Shown: one piece after another, positions 1 to 11,992 of the stretch
Layout of the letters: every line of letters begins with the position of its first letter
Numbering within the stretch: position 1 is the first letter of the stretch
Origin: Cochliopodium minus
Taxonomy: Eukaryota; Discosea; Himatismenida; Cochliopodiidae
DNA length: 47,294 bases
Reading direction: 5' to 3'
NCBI GenBank assembly: GCA_024220525.1
Contig: JAMYWO010000120.1
Location: forward strand, 38,539-85,832
Program-made: the position numbers and the translations under genes
The notes under the pieces: generated by a model
The model's database searches: none
The model's input: only the letters and a program-made list of their open reading frames with translations
Told to the model about the DNA's origin: nothing

Positions 1-207
1 AAAATAAATAAAATAAATAAAATAAATAAAAATAAATAAAATAAATAAAATAAATAAAATAAATAAAATAAATAAATAAATAAAATAAATAAAATAAATA
101 AATATAAATCAAATAAATAAATAAATAAATATAAATCAAATAAAATAAATTAATAATAATAAATCAAATAATGATTCAATTTAAATTGAAAAAAAATAGA
201 TAAAAAG
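1..207. repeat. AAATA/AAT low-complexity intron sequence
   Basis: Almost pure A and T in short AAATA, AATA and AAT units. It ends at an AG (206-207) right before an exon of the MFSD5-like gene, so it is most simply the 3' part of an intron that begins left of the window. Nothing else is seen in it. Confidence 0.7.
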
Positions 208-527
208 ATAATGGTACTAGGATTGATGCAATCATTGTTTGAAGCATCTATGTACACATTTGTATTCATGTGGAGTCCAGCAATAATAGATTCTTTACCA
301 AAAAATACAAGCATTCCGTATGGTTTGATCTTTGCTTGTTTTATGGTGTGCATTATGATAGGAAGTAACATCTTTTCTTTCTTAATTAGAAAATCTGTAA
401 GACCTGAAACTTTGATTTCCTTCATCTTTTTCATTTCCACTTGCTGTTTTTGTAAAAACTCCATTTTTTATTTTTTATTTTTTTTATTTCTTACTTATTT
501 TAAAAATTTTTTTATTATTATTATAAA

Positions 528-575
<48 letters not shown>

Positions 576-925
576 CAATATACAATAATTAAATGAAAGG
601 TGTGTCAATATTTTTCAGCAAAGAGTTTTTGTATTTGATTGCATCATTTTTGGTCTTTGAAACATGCTGTGGACTATTCTTTCCATGCATGGGAACGTTG
701 AGAGGAAATTACATTGATGAAAAATCAAGATCAAGTATTATGAGTTTTTTCAGAATGCCATTGAATGCTATTGTGGTGGCAGTTTTGTTAAAAGTTTCTT
801 CTCTCAACAACGAAACTGTTTTCGCTATTTGTTCTACTTTACTTTCTGTTTCTTTTGTTTTGTCTTATACTTTTAATTTCATGGTGGATGCTGGTTCCAA
901 AAAAGAAGAAATTCCAAATAATTAA
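208..925 (+). CDS. MFSD5-like transporter, C-terminal part (partial)
   Basis: Multi-pass membrane transporter of the major facilitator superfamily, MFSD5 (molybdate-anion transporter) type. Two exons are visible: 208-451, and 600-925 ending in TAA. The intron 452-599 is a GTAAAA...AAAG intron holding an ATT repeat, and the frame continues across it (T + GT). Family signatures seen: GLMQSLFEASMYTFVFMW in the first exon; GLFFPCMGTLRGNYI and RSSIMSFFRMPLNAIVV in the second, matching the conserved 'QSLFEGSMY', 'YFP..G.LR' and 'IMNFFRVPLN' blocks. The 5' half lies left of the window. Molybdate as substrate is inferred from the family only. Its last base is about 110 bases from the stop of the convergent AP-1 sigma gene. 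Confidence 0.85.
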
Positions 926-1033
926 AAAACCGAACAATTAAAAAATTTAAAAAAACAATTTTGTTTAAAAAACCATAAATTTTGTTTAAAATTCTTTTGA
1001 AACCATAAATTTTAATTAAAATACAATTATTAG

Positions 1034-1718
1034 TTAAAAGTGTTGTTGCAACATCTTTTCAAAAACTTTATCTTCTTCTGTCAAACAGGAAGCTTTGAAA
1101 AGAATAAAATTAGAATTCAAAAAAAAAAAAGGGAAATTACATTGAAAATATCTCACAGCATGTTTTATTGATGTTTCATGAATTTCACCCGACAAAATAA
1201 TTTCATCTAATAAAAAATATGCATCCAAAAAATTGTAAATAATATCCAGTTCTGTAACATTCCCAAATACCCTATCCAATGATACCTAGTGGTCAACGAA
1301 TTTATTTATTTTAGAATTATGAATTAATAGTTCTTTACAACAAAATGATGTATTATTTCGAGGGCAATTAATTCATTATCGTCATTATTTATACAAGCTA
1401 TAAAATGCAAATTGGCATATGTTTTATATACCAATTTGCTATCTTTCCATTCAACGAATGAACAGTAAGTATTTCTCCTCTTATTAACTAATGAAAAAAC
1501 ATCTCTTGTGATTCTTTCTTTTTCTTTTGGTGTATAGGTTTCATAATATTTGGATAATCTTATCTTCCCTTGCCTTTATAATATAATCAGGAGATTTTAA
1601 AATTTTGTAAAGAAATAATTCTACAAACCTATTGATGATCTATATTTTCCCAAAAACAAGTTATTTAAATTTTATGAAAACCGAGGAAAAAGATTACCAA
1701 CAAAAATGAAAATCCCAT
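1034..1718 (-). CDS. AP-1 clathrin adaptor complex, sigma subunit
   Basis: Small (sigma) subunit of an AP-1 type clathrin adaptor that sorts cargo at the trans-Golgi and endosomes. Exons on the minus strand: 1698-1718, 1629-1639 (an 11-nt microexon), 1339-1573, 1141-1285, 1034-1092. All introns are GT-AG and 48-58 nt. The product is 156 aa, close to the usual ~158. Family blocks seen: RQGKIRLSKYYETYTPKEKE, CSFVEWKDSKLVYKTYA, DNELIALEIIHHFV, SLDRVFGNVTELDIIYNF, AYFLLDEIILSGEIHETSIK. AP-1 is favoured over AP-2 by the LDR-FGNV-ELDIIFNF-like block. The last three exons are certain. The first two (MGFSFLL and IIN-R) are inferred, because they restore the conserved M..F.LL..xRQGK start and all phases agree. 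Confidence 0.88.
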
Positions 1719-1880
1719 TGGAACAAAAAAACTGACAATTTTTTTTTTTTTTGTTCACAATAAAATAAAATCTTGTAATCATTATGTAACGTATGATATA
1801 AGGAAGATCTTCCATTAATCCATTTGAGTCACCAATCATTTAAAAAATCAAAAAAAAAATCTTGGTTTTCTCATTTTGAA

Positions 1881-2513
1881 ATGGAAATTATCAATCCATT
1901 TAATACAATTCTAAGTGAATGGATAGTAAGATCAATAATCCTTTTTAAAATAATTAAAGTATTTAATCTTATTAAAAGGTGATAATCTTGATAATAACAT
2001 TTTTATATGCTTTTTCAAACATCATTATCACAAGATATCTCAAAATAACCGACTTATATCCTTACAAAAATTTTTCTACTCCCATACTAATTTCAGAAAA
2101 ACAAAATATGAATGACATCAGATTAATTTTGTAAGATAAAAAACTGAATATTTTTCAATTTTTACCAAATATTTATTTATTCAGTTATTTCTGTTCATGT
2201 ATTTCTATCTCAGTATCCATAGCATTAGTAATTTTATTTCCAGGAACAATATTGTTGAAATTAGGAATAACAATCTGGCCAGATAGTTATGCATTAAATT
2301 TTAGCTTTTCTTTATCTGCTTTATTATGGTCCAAAATGTTGAAAGCGAGTGATTTATCGTTGTTCATTCTCTTACCTTTTGCTTATCTTTATAATGAAGC
2401 AGCAGGATTAAGAAATAATAATATCAAAGGTAGATTGATGGAAACAGTCATCGTATTAGCTTTGGTTTTGATTATGATCATGTCTTTTGTTAATCTTCTC
2501 ACCGGAATTTTGG
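1881..2513 (+). CDS. LMBR1-like multipass membrane protein, N-terminal part (truncated)
   Basis: LMBR1 domain protein (limb-region/lipocalin-receptor family), many-pass membrane protein. Exons: 1881-1925 (starts MEIINPFNTILSEW), 1979-2130 and 2185-2513, with 53-54 nt GT-AG introns in agreeing phases. Seen: IIITRYLK near the first membrane segment; LVILFPGTILLKLGI; WPDSYALNFSFSLSALLW; DLSLFILLPFAYLYNEAAG, aligning with the family's 'SLFSNLCLFVLMPFAFFFLESEG'; then KGRLMETVIVL. The open frame runs to a TAA at 2530, but a GTAAAA donor at 2514 makes a further exon likely. The rest is missing because the assembly breaks at the N at 2999. Function in the cell cannot be read from this part. Confidence 0.82.
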
Positions 2514-3228
2514 GTAAAAATTTAAAATAATATTTGATTTGATTTTAATTTGATTTTAAATTTAATGCAAACCTTTTTAATCAAGAAATAATACAAAGAT
2601 ATAAAACAAAGTTGTTCAAATAATTAAAAATAAATAAAAAAAAATTTTTTTAAATTGTTTACTTAGAAACTAAAAAAATTTTGAAATTAGTTTACTTTTT
2701 TTATTTTAATTATTTATTCAATAAAAAAAAATAAGGATATGAATTTGATTTTTATAGATTTGATTATGAAGTTGTCTCGAAAATAGTTGGTTCTTCTTTG
2801 TTTTTGGGTATCTTTTCTTTTTTAATCAAAAAATAAATTAATACAAAAACAAAACAAAAACTTTTAAAAATATTTATTAATAACAAAAAAAAAATTTAAA
2901 TGAATTAAAAAATAAATAATAATAAATAATAATATCACCATTAATAATACCATAAAACAATCTCCTCATTCTCCGATTACCAATAAAAAGAGAAACTCNA
3001 ATAAAAAATAAAAAATAAAAAATAAAAAATAAAAAATAAAAAATAAAAAATAAAAAATAAAATAAAATAAAATAAATTATAAAAAAAAAATAGTATTTAC
3101 GTGAAAATAAATGAAATAATTTTTTAAAAAAATTAAAAAAAAGAAAAAATTTAATAAATTGAAAAAAAAATAAGATCCTGTAATAAGTTTTAAAAATGAA
3201 AAAATTAAAAAATACTTGAAAAGGTTAC
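2514..3228. other. AT-rich sequence with assembly break (N at 2999)
   Basis: No exon can be supported here. The left part is the remaining LMBR1 intron or spacer. A single N at 2999 is followed by about 13 copies of an AAAAAT unit (3001-3080), as expected at a join between two contigs. The right part is probably intron of the Sel1 gene that starts at 4063. Confidence 0.7.
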
Positions 3229-4063
3229 CCAAATTACAAACAGCGTTAGGATGTCCCAATTCGGCAGATTTTCGATAAAAATAGAAACTATCTGAAAAAA
3301 GAAAAAGGAGTTAAAATATGAATATATCAAAATTATTTTTTAAAAAAAAATAATAACCTTGCAAGTCTTTGCAACATCCCTCCCCTTCTTTCAAAAGAAA
3401 ACCAAGCTTTTTATAAAAAGAAAAATTGAATAATTTAGTTTGTTAAGATTTATTTTGGAAAAACTAATAATGAAAGAAGACAAATGTTTCTTTAAAAAAA
3501 TTAATTTATTATATTTATATTTAAAATAAATATATTAAATATAAATTTATTACCATCTGATAAATTTGGCTTATCAAAAAATTGGAATAATTCTTATTAT
3601 TCTCTAAATCTATTTGTTTCAATTGACTATATGCCAATCTGCAATTCCTTTCTATCTCCCCTATAATTTTTTTATTAATTTTAAAATTAAAAATTCACCA
3701 CTAATAAAGGCCATATGGTGTTAATTTATAAATTTGATTTACATCCATAGTAATTAAGGATTGCATAGGTCAATACATTATGTGATTTTTTGGATTTTAT
3801 GCACCAATCTATTGCCAGATCCTTATTCTTCTCACATCCTATTCCATAATAGAAATAAATGGAGACTTCCATCTGTGCATATCTGAGAATTGAATTATAT
3901 TCATCCAACAAAAAATGAAAATTTTGTTATTTCGTATTCATTATTTTTCTTACGGATCATCATTCTGGGCTCTGGATAGAGAATTTTTGAAATTCTTGAC
4001 ATCTTCCTCCTGGATCCTCAAGGATTCTTGGCTCCCGATCAAATAACAAAGATCCATCATCAT
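3229..4063 (-). CDS. Sel1-repeat (TPR-like) protein, 5' part (truncated)
   Basis: Alpha-solenoid protein of Sel1 repeats, a protein-binding scaffold. The family works in ER-associated degradation, signalling and other complexes. Minus-strand exons: 3954-4063 (starts MMMDLCYLIGSQE), 3743-3882, 3554-3660, 3358-3406, 3229-3291, joined by GT-AG introns in agreeing phases. Sel1 repeats seen: AQMEVSIYFYYGIGCEKNKD; LGFLLKEGEGCCKDLQDSFY followed by FYRKSAELGHPNAVCNLG. The start is the first of three in-frame ATGs. The frame upstream is closed and no acceptor is near. The 3' end is lost at the N at 2999. It could be the 5' half of the Sel1 gene at 19927-23130 (see findings). Confidence 0.8.
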
Positions 4064-5221
4064 ACAATAATTTTTGAACAAATTTTAATGAAGATCAAAT
4101 TTTTAATGATAATTGGGTGTAAAAAAATGAAAAGCTTTCTAAAAAAATTGATCAATTTTTTTTTTATTAATTCATTTTTTTATTAATAAAAAAATAAATT
4201 AATAAAGATAGTTCACAGGGTCATTTCTACCCATACTATGTAGTTCCCCACCTTTTGGTTAGTAGATTTGGAATAGACTTGGTTAGTAACAGATTTGGCT
4301 AAGCATCCCACAAATCTTGCTCTGATAAGTTTGCTGAGATTAACTTGTTAATCTCCCTTTCATATTTTTTTTTATTGAAGAAAAAAATAATTATAAAAAG
4401 TACAAATTCTTTAATTTAATTTGATTTGAAAAAGATTTTTATAGATAGAGAAAGTGGATTTGTGATTTTTTTTTTTTTTTTGATTTGGAGTTTTTTGAAA
4501 TTTCATTGAAAAAAAAAACAAAAATAAAAATTCCAATTAGATTTTTTTATGAGTTGGGAATGGGTTCTGAACCAAATTATTTCTTCTTTGGTTTTCTTTT
4601 GTGTTTAGTTTTGCCCTTAAAAGGAAAAGACTACATATAGAGGGAAAAACCATTAAACAAATGTTAAAAAAAATTTAAAAACAGTTTCTCTTACACCACA
4701 AACTTGTTTGATACCAGCTCTAGAAAAAAAAAAATTTAAAAAAATTAATGTGAAAAACTTTAATTTGAAAGATTAATTAAAATACTTCATTTTAAGAAAT
4801 TAATAATTTTAAAATAAAAATACTAAATTTAAGTAAAAAATGAATATTAAAATAAGAAAATAAATAAGTTTTTAAACCTTATTTTGAACAATAAATTTAA
4901 TTGTTTATTAAATAATAAATTGAAAAAACGAATTTAAAAAAAAGTAAAAGAAAATCAAAAAAAAAATGAATAATAAAATCAAAAAAAATATAAAAAAATT
5001 TAAAATGAGATAATTATAAATAAAAAAATAAAAAATAAAAAATAAATAAAAATGAAAAATGAAAAATGAAAAATAAAATAAAAAATATGAAAATAAAAAC
5101 ATTAATAAAAATAAAATAAAAAAATAAAAATATAAAAAATAAAAAATAAAAAATAAAAAATAAAAAATGAAAAATGAAAAATGAAAAATGAAAAATGAAA
5201 AATGAAAAAACAAATAATATC
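4064..5221. other. Spacer; one GC-richer stretch at about 4205-4365
   Basis: Mostly A/T runs, with many AAAAAT and AAAAATG units at 5030-5215. The stretch 4205-4365 is clearly richer in G+C and carries two copies of TTGGTTAGTA (4255-4264 and 4279-4288) followed by GATTTGG. I find no open frame, tRNA or snRNA pattern in it. Confidence 0.5.
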
Positions 5222-8200
5222 TTACTCTCTAGGCCTCTTGAACATCTTGTCCAAAGGAGGAGAGTCAATGGCAGTACGATAACCATTGACCAACTTGGTC
5301 AAAAAAAAGTCGCGGAAGTTTTCCTTGCCCTCCTTGGTGCTGACATCGAAAGTGGGATCCTTAGGCAAGTGAGGTTTGTAATGAGGAATCTTGTTCCTGG
5401 AGAGGAAGGAGACCTTGTAGTGGGAGGGGTTACGAGGCTGGACGACGGAGAAGATTTGGGACATGGCGGAGCGCGGCGCGCTGGAGTTGAAGGTTTGCGA
5501 GGAGCTTTCGTGGAAGTAGACGATCGCTGTGTCGTTTCCCACGAGACGTCTTTGTTGTTCGGCATTCATCATTGTGGTCACGTGGTACATGATTTCGAGT
5601 CCTTTTAGGAGAGAAAATTTAATTTTTTTGTTACAAAAAATAAATAAAAAATAAATAAAAAAATTGGTGAATAAAAAATAAAAAATAAATAAAAAATAAA
5701 AAATAAATAAAAAGTAAATAAAAAATAAATAAAAAAATTGGTGAATAAAAAATAAAAAATAAATAAAAAATAAATAAAAAGTAAATAAAAAATAAATAAA
5801 AAAAATTGGTAAATGAAAAATAAAAAATAAAAGAAGAATTAAAATTAACATGAATGAGAATATTTCATTAAAATAAATTAAAAATTAAAAAAATGAGAAT
5901 AAAACAAATTTATAATGAAAAAAAAAAAAATTTGAAATACCATTCCATTCAGTATAATAGGAGTCACCAGGAGCTGGAAATGTACAAAAAAATTAAAAAG
6001 TCAAAAAAATTGTTATCAAAAAAAAAAACTATTACAAGTAACACAAAGTTGTCCTCTATAACCTCCCAACCCATTAAATCTAAAGAACAAAAATAAGAAT
6101 ATTTTATTGTATTTCTTAATTTAATTTTTTAAATTTTTTAATTTTTTCAATTTTATAATTTTTTTAATTTTTATAATTTTTATAATTTTATAATTTTTAT
6201 AATTTTTTTAATTTTTTTATTTTTTATTTTCATTTTATATTTTTATTAACTCATTTTACCAATTTTTTCACCAATACATTCCAAAACTGGATGAAAGAAG
6301 GAGAAGCCTCGTTCAAGAACATTTCTTGCTCTTGTTTTTGGTCTTCTTTAATATACAATACCAACACGAAAGCAAAAAGTTTTCTTAAAAAATATTCAAA
6401 TCAAATTAAAAATAAAAATGAAAATAAAAAAATAATGAAAAATATAAAAAATGAAAAATATAAAAATAAAAAAATAAAAATAAAAATAATAAATAATAAA
6501 TAAATAATAAATAAATAAAAATAAAAAATAAAAAAAAAAAATAAATTAAATAATTATTTTTATTCAATAATCTCAAATCAATCAAAAATTAATCAAAAAA
6601 AAAAAAATTCAAAAAAAAAAAAACGGAATGAAAAATAAAAAAAAATTGGAAAGAGTAAAAATAAATTTTTACTTCAGAATAAAGCTTCAATTCTGAGCAA
6701 TTCCTCTTGAATCTCAGGACTTTCCACATAATAAACCTCCGAAAAGATGAAGTCCTTGATTTCAGTTTGGATCCACTTCAGTAACTTTTCAATGAGAGGC
6801 TTCTTGCCTTCCAAACTCTTGGTGGCGGCGTTGACGAGGGTGTAGCCGTCTTTACTCATGTAGAGCACTTTGTGGTTGTCGTTTTTGTCGGGGGTGGTGA
6901 GCACGGAGATGATCCCGTAGTTTCCTTGTTTTTCGTTCATGGGTATCGCCAAGAAGTTGTAGTGTTCTTTGCAATTAAAAATGAAAAAAATGAAAAAAAT
7001 GAGAAAATGAGAAAATGAAAAATAAATCTAAAAATAGAAATAAAAAAAAAAAATAAAAAATATTGATCATAATAAAAATAAAATTAAATAAAAAAAAATG
7101 AAAAAAAATAAATTAAATTTTTTCTAGTTAATCTTTTTTATTAATTTGGGTTGAAAAAAAACCAACAAATGTCTAAAAAATGAAAATTTAAAAAACAGAA
7201 AAATTCACCAATAAAACATCAGAGAACAAAAAAATTAAAAAAAAATTTTAAATTCATATTAAAATTTTAAATTCACATTAAAATTTAAATATTACAAATA
7301 AAAATAATTTTAACCCTTTTCGTAGAAACCATCTTTATAAATTTCGGTGATTTTCAACAAATTGACATCTTTTAAATCCCCATTTCCAGTTGTCTCAATG
7401 CGGAACTGATTGTCCTCTGTTACCATTGGGACATTGCTCTCTTCCCATTTTGTTTGATTTTTATAAAATTCTGAAATTTGAATTGATTCTTGCTCTTGAG
7501 CTGTTGAAAAAAAATTTAAAAAAAATTTAAAAAAATATTCAACAAAAAAAAATGATGAGAAAAAAACAAAGAAATGAAGAAAATAAAAAATTATTTTAAA
7601 TTTTTTTTAAATATTTTAAAAAAATAATAATAAAAAATTTTACTATCATCTCCTAAGTCGTCCAATTTCTTTTTGACAGGGGTCATGCTGCTTCCTCTGG
7701 AAACAGTAGTGCTGTTGCTGGAATCCCTCCTGTCGGAGTCCCTTCTACCGCTTTCGGGGGAGTAGGTGTTGGAGTCTTTGATGCTGACGGAGCTCTTTCT
7801 TTGACTGTTGCTCCTCAAATTAGTAATATTCAAATTTTCTGGAAAATCTCCGTCCGATGGTCCACTGAGTAAAAAAAAAAAATTTGTTGAAATAAAAAAT
7901 TAAGAAAAAAAATTCAAAAAATTCAAAAAAAAATTCAAAAAAATAAAAAATAAAAAGTTGGTATGTACATTTCCTTTGAGGTGTGGTCACCGCTTATTTC
8001 CTTCATTCTTTGCCAAGTGTCATAATACCTGGATTTTCTTTGAGTCCTTTGGGCGACATCTTTTCTCTCACCTGAGACTTTGTTTGATTCGGCAAAAACT
8101 GTTCGAAATGAAAAAAAAATAAAGATATGTTGTTGTATATCAAAATTTCTTTCTGGATATAAAGGACAAAGTATCATTTCAAAAAAATTTAATATATTTA

Positions 8201-9440
8201 TTTCAAAATAATTTTATGATAAAACTTTACATTCCAATATTTGGATTATTTTCCTTTAATATTATTTTCTAAAGTGTAATATTCCGTTTGATATAGATTA
8301 TATATTTATATATATTATATTTTTCTATTTTCTTTTTTTGTTTACTTAATAAATCGAAGATATTTTTATCTTCCACTGGATCACATAATTCTCTTGCAGT
8401 ACCCCTCGAGCTTTCAATCGTCAAATCTGCGCCATTTTCCAATAAAAACTTGACCATATCGAAATCTTTCAAAATCACCGCCTTATGCAAACCCGTCTCC
8501 CCAAATCTATTAGAGAGAAAAATAAATCAAAATATTTATTTGAATAAAAAAAATAAAAAAAATATTCAAAAAGCAAAATAATTGAGATTATATCAGTTTA
8601 TATTTTAAGATTGCACTTTATCAAAAATTTTTTATATCCTCTTTTTATTTCTTTTTTTTTTTTTTTACTTGTTGATTTTATTTATATCTGCTTTTTGTTC
8701 GATGAGGAATTCTGTCATTTCAAAACTCCTTCTCATTATCGCCTGATGTAAAGGCGTTTCCCCAAATTTGTTTTTGGTGTTGATGTTGGCTCCCAATTTG
8801 ATGCATTGCACGATGAGTTGTTTTTGAAAATTCAAATCGTTTTTGCTTTGTTCATCATCGTTTCTTATAAGATAATGTATTATCCCACTATTACCCGTAT
8901 TGAGTATACTTGGATCAGCTCCTCTGTCCAAAAGAACTAAGAGTATTTAAGAATATTTATTTTTAAAATATATAAGAGGATCATATATATTGATGATGAT
9001 CAAATTCTTTTTAGGGGATATAAAATTATATTTGGATATATAATGCTCTTTTTTCATCTTTTAAGATAAAAAATATTAATATTTTTTTCTCTTTCTTCCA
9101 AATTATATATTATTTACTTTTCACTATTGAGAAATGTTTTTGTGATGCAGCTTCCAACAAGGGAGTATATTTTTCAAAATCTGTTGCATTGATGGCAGAA
9201 CCTAGATCCAATAACATTTTAACTATTTCAACATTCCCCTCTATTTGTTTGTTGATTTAGCAATTGGTTTGATTAATTGAATCAAATATTATTAATATTC
9301 AATATACCTTGTGCTGCTGTATGCAATATGGTTGATCCCTTTTCATTCGTGAGTTCCAATAATTTCTTATTCTTCTTTATTTCCTTTTTGATTGCTTTGG
9401 CATTGCCAATCTTTATCATTTTATGTATATTCACTGACAT
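5222..9440 (-). CDS. Ankyrin-repeat / Rap GTPase-activating protein (RapGAP) fusion
   Basis: Predicted GAP that switches off a Rap-type small GTPase, with N-terminal ankyrin repeats for targeting. Minus-strand exons: 9308-9440 (start ATG), 9118-9240, 8669-8936, 8346-8506, 7969-8098, 7644-7864, 7315-7500, 6673-6966, about 6270-6383, about 6045-6085, 5941-5973, 5222-5601. The first eight join in agreeing phases. Ankyrin signs: STILHTAAQEGNVEIVKMLL, FGETPLHQAIMRRSFEM, FGETGLHKAVILKDFDMVKF. Next is a Ser-rich linker (RKSSVSIKDSNTYSPESG), then RapGAP: FYEKEHYNFLAI, EASPSFIQFW, SYYTEWNGLEIMYHVTT, and RRLVGNDTAIVYFHE with the Asn that serves as the catalytic 'thumb' in Rap1GAP. Exon 6673-6966 ends in TGA just before its donor and needs one base to join the next exon. 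The two exons near 6.05-6.4 kb are less certain. A terminal GTAAGA could mark one more intron. Confidence 0.85.
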
Positions 9441-9813
9441 CTTTGGAAATAAGCTATTTTTTTTATATTTTCAGCAAAAGGAAAAACAAATTTCAAATTG
9501 ATCTTTTAGATTTTTAAAATAAAATGATCATGGACATCAAATTGTTCAATAGATTATTTAAAAAAAAATTTTTTTGTTTACAACTTTAATTATTTCTCGA
9601 TTAAGTTTTAAACTTTTAATGATGAAATTTTGAATTATTTATTTAATAATTTTGATGAGTTTTTCAACAAACAAGAAGCTTGGATATTTTGAATTTATAA
9701 TTTATTTTTTATCAAAAGCTTGCCACATTTTAAAAGGGAAAAAAAATGGAAATAGAAATTGAAAAAAAAAAAAAAAATTGAACAAAAAATTAAAACACCA
9801 AAACAACAACAAA
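9441..9813. promoter_or_regulatory. Divergent intergenic region
   Basis: About 370 A/T-rich bases between the start codons of the ankyrin-RapGAP gene (leftward) and the DUF4139-type gene (rightward). It must hold both promoters. No recognisable element stands out beyond poly-A and poly-T runs. Confidence 0.4.
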
Positions 9814-11992
9814 ATGAAACAAGAAATATCCGAAATTGAAACAAATGTTTTCTTATTTAAAAATGGAAAAGGATTCATTTCAAATACCGTTCCAGTAACA
9901 AAGAAATTGACAAAGAAAATATTCAACGAAGTAAATAAAAGGACATTTGACAAATTTTTCATTCAAAATAAATTAAATCATTTTGTATAGCTCCCAAAAG
10001 ACATTCTCATTGGAACATTGCAATATTTGGGAGATAATAATTGCACAGTAAAAAAAGTATCAACCCAAAATGTGATCGGAGAATCTAAAAAATTGGCAAC
10101 AAATATAACAGGTAAAAGAAATACATTCCTCTCTTTTGGAGATCTGACATCTCAATATATTAATTATTTAAACCCTTTTCAATTGAAAAAAAAAAAGAAA
10201 TATTGCTTGCCAATATAGAAAGAGAATTGGAAATAGGATTGAAGGATAAAACAATCACAGTGAAATTGATCGATATCCCAACAAAATTTCCAGAGAATGA
10301 CAAGATAGGGCAAATCACCATCGGAGAAGTGGCTATCTTCCAAGATTTGAAACTCAGCAGCTACTATGTGATCAATCTGAAGGATATCAGATCCGTCTCC
10401 ACCTTATCCTCAGATCCAATCAACGCAGAATTTCTCCAAAAAGAAAATGTATGCAGTCATATAGTTGAATATGAACTCAATGAAAACAGGGAAACAGGTA
10501 TTGAAAAAAGCCATTTATCATTTATCATTTATCTTGAATTTTCCTTAAACTTTTTTTATTATAGCCAATATCTACCAGAGATACATGACCAGTGGCATCA
10601 CTTTCTGCATGAAGTACAACATCGACCTCAAAGATGAGAAGGAAATCAGTTTGAGTGCGAATGCCGTCATTCTGAACGATGTGCAAGATCTCAACTGTAC
10701 AAATTTAAATTGGTAAATAAAAAAAGCCGAAAATAATTTAATTTTTATTTCGCCAATTAATTTTTTTAATTTTAATTTTTTTATTCTTAAATTCATTTTC
10801 TAGTATCGCTGGATTTCCAAACATCAACTTCTCAAGAGTGGACGACCCTTTCACCAAAAAGGACAAAGTGGAGCAATTCATCAACTCCCTCGACTCCATG
10901 GGCTCCTCGTCCCTCTCCTCCTTGTCCAGCAACAAGGGTAACAGCATGTTGACCCAAAACAGAATGAGCAATATCATGACCAACAACAACGTTTTCACAC
11001 ATGTTATCCAAGATGATGAAAAACTTGATTTGAACGGTAAAAAAAATATTATATTTATTTTTTATTTTTTATTGTTATTTTTTATTTTAATTTTTTTAAT
11101 TTTATAGTTTTATTCTAATAATTTTTCATTTTTGTTTAATTTATTTATTATTAACTATTTTTTAATTATGTTCTTTACATTGTATTGTATTTTATTTATT
11201 TTTTAATTTTTAATTTTCAATTTTTAATTTTCAATTATAATTTCAATTTTTGATTTTTTAAAAGGAGGATCAAACTCAGACGACTTGCACTTGTACAAAT
11301 TCCAAAACATTTTCCTCAAAAAGAACGAAAGAGTCTCTGTGCCCCTCTTCACCGAGACTTTCAAGTACAAAGACATCTACCACTGCAAGATCAGCGACAG
11401 AAATCTATACAGCAACCCCGAGACCAAGATCGAAGATGTCTGGCATGCCATCGAACTTTCAAATACTACCAACCAAGTAAAAAAAAAAAAAAAATTTCAT
11501 TATTTTAATCTGTTATATTTTATTTTATTTTATTTTTTAATCTTTAACTATTTTTTTTTTTCATTTTTTTTTAATTAGATTTTAATTTTTTTATTCTATG
11601 ATTTTTATTTTTCATTTTTATCATTTATTTTATTTTATTTTATTTTATTTTATTTTATTTTATTTTTGTCTTGTTAATTTCATTGTGTCTAATTAATTTT
11701 TTTTTTTTTAAGCCTTGGACAACTGGTACAGTTTTAGTCACAAAACAACATCAATTTGTATGTAATAATCAATTGAACTTTACTCCTGTGGAGGAAAAGT
11801 CAGGTAAAAAAAAAAAAGAAAAATAAAAAAATAAAAAAATAAAAAAATAAAAAAATAAAAAAAAATAAAAAAATAAAAAAATAAAAAAATAAAAAAATAA
11901 AATAAAAATTCTTTTAAAAAAGGAACGAAAGTAGATTATAAATTGATAAGAGAAGCAAAGTTGTTTTCTAAATACAAATACTTGGCTTACTT
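9814..11992 (+). CDS. DUF4139-type protein (mucoidy-inhibitor-like family), truncated
   Basis: Relative of the DUF4140/DUF4139 proteins best known from bacteria; biochemical role unknown. Exons: 9814-9930, 9991-10111, 10198-10497, 10565-10712, 10804-11036, 11265-11476, 11713-11803, 11923-11992 (cut by the N at 11993), all phases consistent. The N-terminal domain shows FLFKNGKGFISNTVPV and LPKDILIGTLQYLGDNNCTV. The C-terminal domain shows FLKKNERVSVPLFTE, YKDIYHCKI, EDVWHAIELSNTTNQPWTTG and NNQLNFTPVEEKSG. These match the bacterial 'LKKGERA.VPLF', 'VWHALELTNTT..PWTTGPA' and 'YTPPG' blocks closely. The start is the ATG at 9814; the open frame before it has only a TTG. About the last 60-80 residues of the domain are missing. 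Seven spliced introns argue against a recent bacterial contaminant. Confidence 0.82.

Noticed and set aside
4560-4760. Possible tRNA or snRNA around 4560-4760
   Set aside because: The A and B box patterns are not met and no cloverleaf or U-snRNA signature could be laid out by eye.
5195-5608. + strand 137-residue frame in a GC-richer stretch
   Set aside because: The minus strand here encodes the conserved end of the RapGAP domain; the + frame is its shadow.
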